From Actinomycetes bacterium (lineage in GTDB: Bacteria > Actinomycetota > Actinomycetes > DATJPE01), in contig DATJPE010000099.1 of the NCBI GenBank assembly GCA_035506535.1, forward strand, positions 1 through 39,265: a stretch of DNA of 39,265 bases. Direction: 5' to 3'. Below the pieces are notes generated by a model, which saw only the letters and a list, made by a program, of their open reading frames with translations, ran no database searches and was not told the origin of the DNA. Below, in pieces: positions 31,608 through 39,265 of this stretch. A program made the translations under genes and the position numbers. The stretch's first letter is position 1, and every line of letters begins with the position of its first letter.

Positions 31608-33728
31608 ATGGCGGAGAACATCCAACGCACCCTGACGGTGCCTGCCTCGGTGCCGATGGTCAGCGTCCTCGGGGCTCGCGACGAGCTCCTGCGCGCCGTC
31701 GAGCAGCTGGTACCGACGGTGGACGTCCATGCGCGGGGCAACGCGATCACCGCGACCGGGCCCGAGGACGAGGTCGGACTGGTCATCCGGCTCTTCGAGG
31801 AGCTGCTCACCGTCGTCGGCAGCGGGCAGACCCTCACGCCCGAGACCGTGCAGCGCTCGCTGTCGATGCTGCGACACGACGCGGACGAGCGCCCGGCGAG
31901 CGTGCTGACCCAGAACATCCTCTCGAACCGGGGCCGCACGATCCGTCCCAAGACGCTCAACCAGAAGCGGTACGTCGACGCGATCGACGCGCACACCATC
32001 GTGTTCGGGATCGGGCCGGCCGGTACGGGCAAGACGTACCTGGCGATGGCCAAGGCCGTGCAGGCGCTGCAGAGCAAGCAGATGACACGGATCATCCTGA
32101 CCCGCCCAGCGGTCGAGGCGGGGGAGCGGCTCGGCTTCCTGCCGGGCACGCTGTCGGAGAAGATCGACCCCTATCTGCGGCCGCTGTACGACGCGCTGCA
32201 CGACATGATCGACCCCGACTCGATCCCGCGGCTGATCGCCGCCGGCACGATCGAGGTGGCGCCTCTCGCATATATGAGGGGTAGGGCTCAGCCGCTCGAG
32301 ACGCCAGTGCTCACTCCCAGAGGCTTCCGCCCGATCGGGAGCCTGCGGGTCGGAGACCTCGTGATCGGGTCCGACGGTCGACCGGTACCGGTCCTGGGCG
32401 TCTACCCGCAGGGCACCAAGCCGGTCTACCGCGTCACCACCTCGGACGGTGCCTCGACTCTGGCCTGCGGTGATCACCTCTGGTTCGTGACGACCCCGGA
32501 CGACCGCCGGCGGGGCCGTCCTGGGCGGGTGGTGCGTACCAGCGACATGCTCGGTCGTCTCCGGACCGCGCATTACCGCCGCTTCGAGCTGCCGTTGGTC
32601 GGCGCGGTCCACATGGAGCCGAAGGAGGTTCCCCTCGATCCCTACGCCCTCGGCCTGCTCCTGGGTGACGGTTGTCTCACGCTCGCTACGACGCCCTCCT
32701 TCACTACCGCTGATGCCGAACTGGCCGAGGCCCTGGGGGCGTGCCTACCCGATATCGAGCTGAGCCCCAAGTCGGATGTGGACTACGTCCTCAGGCATGC
32801 GGGTGCCGGCCGAGGGGGACTGCGAGTGGCCAACCCGGTGAGCCAGCTGGTTCGCGAGCTCGAGTTGGCCGGGACCCGCTCCAGCACGAAGTTCGTCCCC
32901 TCCGTCTACCTGATCAACTCCGTCGACGTGAGGCTGGCCGTCCTTCAAGGGCTCCTCGACACCGACGGAGGGCCGGTCCGACAGCACGGACGTACCTGCC
33001 GGGTCCAGTACACGACGTGCTCAGCCCGATTACGCGACGACGTGGTCTTCCTGGTCCGCTCTCTGGGTGGCATCGCACACACGCGCACGCGCCCGGCCGA
33101 GGGCCGGCGCCCGGGAGGTGATTCGCAGCACCCCATTCACCACCGACACGATGCCTACGTCATCGACATCCGGCTGCCGGAGGGGGTTTCTCCGTTCCGC
33201 CTGACGCGGAAGCGGGAGGCATACGACGCTGTCGGCGGCGGCCGACCGATGCGCATGATCGAGCGGATCGAGCCGGCGGGCAGCGTCGATTGTGTCTGCA
33301 TCAGCGTGGCCGCGCCCGACCACCTCTACGTGACCGAGGACTTCATGGTCACGCACAACACCCTGAACGACGCCTTCATCATCCTGGACGAGGCGCAGAA
33401 CACCTCGCCCGAGCAGATGAAGATGTTCCTGACCCGGCTCGGGTTCGGCTCGAAGATGGTCGTCACCGGGGACGTGACCCAGATCGACCTGCCCGGAGGC
33501 ACCCAGAGCGGGCTGAAGATCGTCCGCGAGATCCTCGACGACATCGAGGACGTTCGGTTCTTGGAGCTCACCGCGCAAGACGTCGTGCGACACCGCCTCG
33601 TCGGCCAGATCGTCGACGCGTACGGCCGCTGGGACGCCCTGCAGCGCACCCAAGGACCCAACGGCCAGGGACCGTCGAGCTCGGGCCGTTCCCGTCCCGG
33701 TGCGGCGCACCGCAAGGGCGGGCGGTGA
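31608..33728 (+). CDS. phoH: PhoH-like ATPase interrupted by an intein
   Basis: The open frame of 706 residues encodes a PhoH-like protein of 348 residues plus a 358-residue intein. Extein part: [11 protein letters not shown] (Walker A, Gly136-Thr143), [20 protein letters not shown], then, after the intein, [20 protein letters not shown] (Walker B) and [17 protein letters not shown]. The intein sits between MRGR (226) and TLND (585), just before Walker B, so the ATPase cannot work until splicing. The spliced length is normal. PhoH-like proteins are ATPases linked to RNA metabolism; with ybeY next to it this is a conserved pair. Start ATG 31608: GAGGAGG (31582-31588) lies 19 bases upstream, with a 6-bp hairpin (31588-31593 with 31598-31603) in between. 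A TACGAT -10 is at 31538-31543. The frame remains open upstream, but this is not PhoH sequence. Confidence 0.95.
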   Translation: MAENIQRTLTVPASVPMVSVLGARDELLRAVEQLVPTVDVHARGNAITATGPEDEVGLVIRLFEELLTVVGSGQTLTPETVQRSLSMLRHDADERPASVLTQNILSNRGRTIRPKTLNQKRYVDAIDAHTIVFGIGPAGTGKTYLAMAKAVQALQSKQMTRIILTRPAVEAGERLGFLPGTLSEKIDPYLRPLYDALHDMIDPDSIPRLIAAGTIEVAPLAYMRGRAQPLETPVLTPRGFRPIGSLRVGDLVIGSDGRPVPVLGVYPQGTKPVYRVTTSDGASTLACGDHLWFVTTPDDRRRGRPGRVVRTSDMLGRLRTAHYRRFELPLVGAVHMEPKEVPLDPYALGLLLGDGCLTLATTPSFTTADAELAEALGACLPDIELSPKSDVDYVLRHAGAGRGGLRVANPVSQLVRELELAGTRSSTKFVPSVYLINSVDVRLAVLQGLLDTDGGPVRQHGRTCRVQYTTCSARLRDDVVFLVRSLGGIAHTRTRPAEGRRPGGDSQHPIHHRHDAYVIDIRLPEGVSPFRLTRKREAYDAVGGGRPMRMIERIEPAGSVDCVCISVAAPDHLYVTEDFMVTHNTLNDAFIILDEAQNTSPEQMKMFLTRLGFGSKMVVTGDVTQIDLPGGTQSGLKIVREILDDIEDVRFLELTAQDVVRHRLVGQIVDAYGRWDALQRTQGPNGQGPSSSGRSRPGAAHRKGGR
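32286..33359 (+). mobile_element. Intein in PhoH: class 3-type splicing domain with LAGLIDADG homing endonuclease
   Basis: A 358-residue in-frame insert interrupts PhoH. It starts with Ala1 ([14 protein letters not shown]), not Cys or Ser. Block B is [13 protein letters not shown] with His64 and Trp66. Block F is [18 protein letters not shown] with Cys338. Block G is VTHN: Thr356, His357, Asn358, followed by extein Thr. Trp in block B, Cys at block F and Thr before the penultimate His is the WCT signature of class 3 inteins, which use the block F Cys as first nucleophile instead of residue 1. The homing endonuclease has both LAGLIDADG motifs: [12 protein letters not shown] (Asp128) and [13 protein letters not shown] (Asp227), and TKFVP between them (block D). 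Both catalytic Asp residues are present, so nuclease activity may be retained. Codon use is less GC-rich than in the extein. Confidence 0.93.
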
Positions 33729-33735
33729 GGCGCGG

Positions 33736-34200
33736 ATGAGCATCGAGGTCGCGAACGAGTCGGGGGTGGAGGTCGACGTCGACGGCCTGTCCGCACTGGC
33801 GCGCTTCGTGCTCGACCGGCTGCGCATCCACCCGCTCGCCGAGCTGTCGATCCTGCTCGTCGACACCGAGGCGATGGAGCAGCTCAACGCGCAGTGGATG
33901 GACGAGACCGGACCCACGGACGTGCTCGCCTTCCCGATGGACGAGCTGCGCCCGACGGGGGACGACGAGGATCCCGAGCCCGGCCTGCTGGGCGACGTGG
34001 TTCTCTGCCCGCAGGTCGCGCAGCGCCAGGCCCGCGAGGCCGGCCACAGCGTCATCGACGAGCTGCAGATGCTGACGACCCACGGGATCCTGCACCTTCT
34101 CGGCTACGACCACGCCGAGCCTGACGAGCGCGAGGAGATGTTCGGCCTGCAGCGTGACCTGCTCGCCGCCTGGTCCGTCCATCCGAAGGGCGCACGATGA
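33736..34200 (+). CDS. ybeY: Endoribonuclease YbeY
   Basis: The 154-residue protein starts at ATG 33736, 7 bases after phoH. It has the metal-binding motif [11 protein letters not shown] near residue 115, with all three His residues, and upstream [20 protein letters not shown] and [13 protein letters not shown], typical of YbeY. The enzyme acts in 16S rRNA 3'-end maturation and ribosome quality control. Its neighbour phoH is a conserved partner. The stop overlaps the next start (ATGA). Confidence 0.96.
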   Translation: MSIEVANESGVEVDVDGLSALARFVLDRLRIHPLAELSILLVDTEAMEQLNAQWMDETGPTDVLAFPMDELRPTGDDEDPEPGLLGDVVLCPQVAQRQAREAGHSVIDELQMLTTHGILHLLGYDHAEPDEREEMFGLQRDLLAAWSVHPKGAR

Positions 34201-35513
34201 GCTCCGCGGACGTGACGCGCCTGGTGGTCGCGTTCCTGCTCGTGGTGATAGCAGCGTTCCTCGCCGCCGCGGAGACCGCGATCGCACGGGTCTCACGGGC
34301 GCGCGTGCACGAGCTCGCCGTCGAGGGCCGGCGCGGCGCGGTCCCGCTGTCCGCCCTGGTCGACGACCCGGCGTCGGCGGTCAACGCGCTGCTGCTGGTT
34401 CGGGCGATCGCCGAGACGACCGCCGTCGTCCTCGTCACGGTCACCCTCGTGGATCTCCTGCCGTCCGAGGCGTGGGGCGCGGCGCTGACGGTCGTCGTCA
34501 TGGTCGCGGTGTCCTACCTGCTCGTCGGGGTCGCCCCGAGAACCTTGGGTCGCCAGCACGCGGAGTCGTACGCCCTCGCGGTCGCCCGTCCCGTCCGCTG
34601 GCTCTCCCTCCTGCTCGCCCCCCTCACCCGGACGCTGATCGTGCTCGGCAACGCGCTGACCCCGGGCCGAGGCTTTCGCGACGGGCCGTTCGCCTCCGAG
34701 GCGGAGCTGCGCGACCTCGTCGACCTCGCGGAGCGCACCTCGGTCATCGAGCACGACGAGCGGGAGATGATCCACTCGGTGTTCGAGCTCGGCGACACCA
34801 TCGTGCGCGAGGTGATGGTCCCGCGCCCGGACATGGTCGTCATCGAGCACGGTCGCACCCTGCGCCAGGCGATGTCGCTGGCGCTGCGCAGCGGGTTCAG
34901 CCGGATCCCGGTGGTGGGCGAGAACGTGGACGACGTACGCGGCGTCGTCTACCTGAAGGACCTTGCACGGCACACCTTCGAGCATCGCCATGGCGATTCG
35001 GTGAAGGTCGAGTCCGTCATGCGCCCCGCGGTCTTCGTGCCGGACAGCAAGCCCGCCGCCGAGCTGCTGCGTGACATGCAGGCGCAGCGTACCCATGTCG
35101 CGATCGTCGTCGACGAGTACGGCGGCACGGCCGGCCTGGTCACCATCGAGGACGTGCTGGAGGAGATCGTCGGTGACATCGCCGACGAGTACGACACCGG
35201 TGCCCCGGAGATCCAGCAGCTGCCGGACGGCGACGTACGCGTCTCCTCGCGCCTGAACGTCTGGGACTTCGCCGAACGCTTCCAGATCCCGCTCGACCAC
35301 GACGACGAGGACGACGTGGACACCGTCGGAGGCCTGCTCGCCAAGCGGCTCGGGAAGGTGCCGATCGCCGGCTCGACGGTCGTGGTCGACGGCTACCGGC
35401 TGGTGGCCGAGTCGCTCGCCGGGCGACGCAACCGGATCAGCACCGTGCTCGTGCAGCGGATCGAGGCGGACCCCGCACCGGCGCCGGAGCAGACGCAGCG
35501 GGCCGATGCCTGA
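34197..35513 (+). CDS. CNNM/CBS-domain membrane protein (hemolysin C/CorC family)
   Basis: The 438-residue protein begins with an N-terminal DUF21/CNNM membrane domain ([20 protein letters not shown], then three more helices). Two CBS domains follow from about residue 200 ([40 protein letters not shown], then [20 protein letters not shown]). A C-terminal CorC_HlyC transporter-associated domain ends it ([20 protein letters not shown]). The family includes Mg2+/Co2+ efflux proteins; old names as hemolysins are misleading. It is coupled to ybeY by a four-base overlap, the usual order phoH-ybeY-CBS-era. Confidence 0.93.
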   Translation: MSSADVTRLVVAFLLVVIAAFLAAAETAIARVSRARVHELAVEGRRGAVPLSALVDDPASAVNALLLVRAIAETTAVVLVTVTLVDLLPSEAWGAALTVVVMVAVSYLLVGVAPRTLGRQHAESYALAVARPVRWLSLLLAPLTRTLIVLGNALTPGRGFRDGPFASEAELRDLVDLAERTSVIEHDEREMIHSVFELGDTIVREVMVPRPDMVVIEHGRTLRQAMSLALRSGFSRIPVVGENVDDVRGVVYLKDLARHTFEHRHGDSVKVESVMRPAVFVPDSKPAAELLRDMQAQRTHVAIVVDEYGGTAGLVTIEDVLEEIVGDIADEYDTGAPEIQQLPDGDVRVSSRLNVWDFAERFQIPLDHDDEDDVDTVGGLLAKRLGKVPIAGSTVVVDGYRLVAESLAGRRNRISTVLVQRIEADPAPAPEQTQRADA

Positions 35514-35856
35514 GAGCGGCGCCCTCGACCCCGAGGACGCCAAGCTGGTGACGCTGGCCCGCGCGACTCGGGCGCGCACCGGAGCTGCCGCGGCAGCCGC
35601 GGTCCGCGACACCACCGGACGGACCTACGCCGCAGGCGAGGTCGCCCTGCCCTCGCTGCGCCTGACGGCCCTGCAGGCGGCCGTCGTCGTCGCGCTGGGC
35701 AGCGGCGCGCCGGGCCTCGAGGCGGCCGCGGTCGTGGCCGAGGATCCGTCGGTCGGCGAGACCGAGCTGGCCGCGGTCCGCGAGCTGGCCGGACCGGGCG
35801 TTCCGGTCCACCTCGCGGGCGTCGACGGGCAGGTCCGCGGCAGCGCGACCAGCTAG
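35506..35856 (+). CDS. Cytidine deaminase-like protein lacking catalytic residues
   Basis: The 116-residue product overlaps the upstream gene by 8 bases. DPEDAKLVTLARATRARTGA, then RDTTGRTYAAGEVALPSLRL and TALQAAVVVALGSGAPGLEA follow the N-terminal outline of cytidine deaminase. However, the zinc ligands are missing: there is no HAE motif and no PCxxC motif, and there is no Cys in the protein at all. The same gene is found between the CBS protein and era in many actinobacteria, where it is often annotated as cytidine deaminase. It is thus a conserved non-enzymatic relative rather than a local wreck. The function is unknown. Confidence 0.8.
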   Translation: MPESGALDPEDAKLVTLARATRARTGAAAAAAVRDTTGRTYAAGEVALPSLRLTALQAAVVVALGSGAPGLEAAAVVAEDPSVGETELAAVRELAGPGVPVHLAGVDGQVRGSATS

Positions 35857-35885
35857 GCGCGAGGGGGCACGGCAGAATCGGGCGG

Positions 35886-36785
35886 GTGAGCTTCCGGTGC
35901 GGCTTCGCCTGCTTCGTCGGGCGGCCGAACGCCGGCAAGTCGACCCTGACCAACGCCCTCGTCGGGACGAAGGTGGCGATCACCTCCGACAAGCCGCAGA
36001 CGACTCGCCATGCCGTGCGCGGGATCGTCCATCGCGCCGACGGCCAGCTTGTGGTGGTGGACACCCCGGGTCTGCACCGGCCGCGGACCCTGCTGGGGGA
36101 GCGGCTCAACGACGTGGTCCGCGAGACCCTGACCGAGGTGGACGTCGTCGGGATGTGCGTGCCCGCGGACGAGCGGGTCGGCCCCGGTGACCGGTTCATC
36201 GCGCGCGAGCTCGCCGACCTGCGCCGTACCCCGAAGGTCGCGATCGTGACCAAGACCGACCGGGTCGACCGCCAAGAGGTCGCGGCCCGGCTGCTCGAGG
36301 TCGCCGAGCTGGCCGACTTCACCGAGGTGGTGCCCGTCTCGGCCGTCACCGGGGAGCAGGTCGAGCTGCTCGCCGGGCTGCTGGTCGGCCTGCTGCCGGA
36401 GGGCCCGCCCCTTTACCCCGACGGCGAGCTGACCGACGAGCCCGACCAGGTCCTGGTGGCCGAGCTGGTCCGCGAGGCGGCGCTGGAGGGCGTACGGGAG
36501 GAGCTCCCGCACTCGATCGCGGTGGTCGTCGAGGAGATGGGACTGCGCGCCGACCGCGACGAGGACCGTCCGCTGCTGGACGTCTCGGCCGTGCTCTTCG
36601 TCGAGCGCGACAGCCAGAAGGCGATCGTGATCGGGCGCGGAGGTGAGCGGCTGCGCGCGGTGGGGACCTCGGCACGCCACCAGATCGAGGCGCTGCTCGG
36701 GGTGCCGACCTACCTCGACCTGCGCGTCAAGGTGGCCAAGGACTGGCAGCGCGACCCTCGCCAGCTGCGCCGGCTCGGCTTCTGA
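35886..36785 (+). CDS. era: GTPase Era
   Basis: The 299-residue protein starts at GTG 35886, preceded by a -10-like CAGAAT (35873-35878) 7 bases upstream and no Shine-Dalgarno. GTPase motifs: GRPNAGKST (G1), SDKPQTTRHAVRG (G2), DTPGLHRPR (G3), TKTD in place of the more common NKxD (G4), and VSAVTGEQ (G5). The C-terminal KH domain has the GxxG-type loop AIVIGRGGERLRAVG. Era binds the 3' end of 16S rRNA and helps mature the small subunit, which agrees with its neighbour ybeY. It stands 30 bases after the cytidine deaminase-like gene and 26 bases before the leu leader. Confidence 0.95.
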   Translation: MSFRCGFACFVGRPNAGKSTLTNALVGTKVAITSDKPQTTRHAVRGIVHRADGQLVVVDTPGLHRPRTLLGERLNDVVRETLTEVDVVGMCVPADERVGPGDRFIARELADLRRTPKVAIVTKTDRVDRQEVAARLLEVAELADFTEVVPVSAVTGEQVELLAGLLVGLLPEGPPLYPDGELTDEPDQVLVAELVREAALEGVREELPHSIAVVVEEMGLRADRDEDRPLLDVSAVLFVERDSQKAIVIGRGGERLRAVGTSARHQIEALLGVPTYLDLRVKVAKDWQRDPRQLRRLGF

Positions 36786-38666
<1,881 letters not shown>

Positions 38667-38680
38667 CCCACCTGCTTTTT

Positions 38681-38733
38681 CGAATGAACGCGGCGTTCTT
38701 CCAATAGGTCCGGAGGAACGTCGCGTTCATTCG
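38681..38733 (+). terminator. Long palindrome between convergent leuA and DUF559-like gene
   Basis: Arms 38681-38702 and 38712-38733 pair over 22 bases, with two G-U pairs in the plus-strand RNA, around a 9-base loop. It likely serves as terminator in both directions, though no U-run follows on either side; TTTTT precedes the left arm on the plus strand. Each arm is itself nearly palindromic (GAACGCGGCGTTC). The right arm includes the stop codon of the minus-strand gene. Confidence 0.75.
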
Positions 38734-39265
38734 GAAGGGACGGGGCGGCGGGATGAGGCTGTCTCTCCTCCAGCGGGTATGGCGTACACGTTGGGCCTGG
38801 GCCGAGCCCGGGCAACGTCAGCCGCCGCCTCCAGCTGGGCCAGGGTCTGTGCTGGTTGTCGCTCCACGACCTGCGGGAGGTGATGGACGACGACGATCCC
38901 GATCGCGGTCGCCTCGGTGTGCTGAGCGACGGTCCTGGCCCAGTCCTCGGGCGAGGTGTGGAACTGCTTGGAATCGATCTGCCAGGCGAGGGCTACGTCG
39001 TCGAGCCAGCCGTCGGGACGGAAGATGAACCGTCCGCTCGCGTCGTACACCGAGGGGTTCCACATCATCTTCCGCAGCCGCGGGCTGCGCTGCACCAGGC
39101 GCCAGCCCTGACCCTCCGCAAAGGATCGGACGCCCGCAGCCACCTCGGCGAGGGCTGACCTGATCAGCCGCGATCCGCGTATCTGCCCATCGCGGACCTC
39201 TGTCTCGATCTCACCGACTCGCACGATGTGTCTCTGGACGGACTCGGCAAGCAGCGCTCGGACGT
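38727..39265 (-). CDS. DUF559-like protein, C-terminal part (5' end outside window)
   Basis: The frame is open to the window edge, so the start is not visible; a GTG at 39224 is probably internal, as ALLAESVQRHIVR before it continues in frame. The visible 179 residues include a helical stretch (GSRLIRSALAEVAAGVRSFA), then RPDGWLDDVALAWQIDSKQF, WARTVAQHTEATAIGIVVVH and a Pro/Arg-rich tail. This fits a large actinobacterial family of uncharacterised proteins with a C-terminal DUF559/Vsr-like nuclease fold, often with an AbiEi-like N-terminus. In that fold an E-x-D-type pair is expected; here the Glu place reads Gln (QIDSK), so activity is doubtful. The stop lies within the palindrome. Confidence 0.75.
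   Translation of the reverse strand, partial: VRALLAESVQRHIVRVGEIETEVRDGQIRGSRLIRSALAEVAAGVRSFAEGQGWRLVQRSPRLRKMMWNPSVYDASGRFIFRPDGWLDDVALAWQIDSKQFHTSPEDWARTVAQHTEATAIGIVVVHHLPQVVERQPAQTLAQLEAAADVARARPRPNVYAIPAGGETASSRRPVPSE

Noticed and set aside
32286-33359. Reading the PhoH insert as a separate homing endonuclease gene or a genuine extra domain
   Set aside because: The insert is in frame, ends in THN before a Thr, carries blocks A, B, F and G of inteins, and its removal restores a normal PhoH; it has no start codon region or ribosome-binding site of its own.

Overview
The window is a GC-rich, gene-dense stretch of an actinobacterial chromosome. The evidence is the very high G+C, the many GTG starts and four-base gene overlaps, the 13E12/DUF222-HNH protein, the CebEFG-type sugar locus, the SigE-family sigma factor, and the gene order. 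The series comEA-comEC, holA, rpsT (opposite strand), lepA, hemW, hrcA-dnaJ-rsmE, phoH-ybeY-CBS protein-cdd-like-era and leuA is a typical actinobacterial housekeeping backbone. I cannot name the genus. No tRNA, rRNA, CRISPR array or insertion sequence was seen, and no gene-free stretch exceeds about 150 bases.

Layout. 1-2.9 kb: DNA-uptake genes comEA (5' end outside the window) and comEC. 2.9-7.9 kb: a cellobiose-type operon (lipoprotein binding protein, two permeases, GH1 beta-glucosidase) behind one promoter with a perfect 18-bp LacI-family operator; no regulator or ATPase gene is present. 7.9-11.1 kb: holA, rpsT (-), lepA. 11.2-17.4 kb: accessory genes, namely a VOC-family gene broken by two compensating frameshifts, a DUF222/HNH protein (-), a MOSC protein (+) and a large secreted protein with an FnIII domain and three C-terminal repeats (-). 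17.6-25.9 kb: hemW and an acyl-CoA synthetase (+), then AI-2E-type permease, DedA and two PH-domain membrane proteins (-), and an MFS transporter (+). 25.9-28.9 kb: CIRCE-hrcA-dnaJ-rsmE. 28.9-31.5 kb: sigma factor plus a GerMN/Gmad2 membrane protein (-), a low-molecular-weight protein tyrosine phosphatase (+) and a HIT protein (-). 31.6-36.8 kb: phoH (with an intein), ybeY, CBS-domain protein, degenerate cytidine deaminase-like gene, era. 36.8-39.3 kb: a leucine leader peptide with a switchable hairpin, leuA, a long palindrome, and a partial DUF559-like gene (-).

The most notable features are: (1) a 358-residue intein in PhoH just before Walker B, with the hallmarks of the rare class 3 mechanism (Ala1, Trp-Cys-Thr motif) and intact-looking LAGLIDADG motifs, next to an oddly coded extein tract that suggests homing co-conversion; (2) a leuA attenuator made of a 14-residue leader peptide with Leu-Leu-Leu and two mutually exclusive hairpins, one of which hides the leuA ribosome-binding site; (3) the CebR-like operator and a 15-bp intercistronic hairpin in the sugar operon; (4) several genes with a -10 hexamer exactly 6 bases before the start codon, implying leaderless mRNAs.
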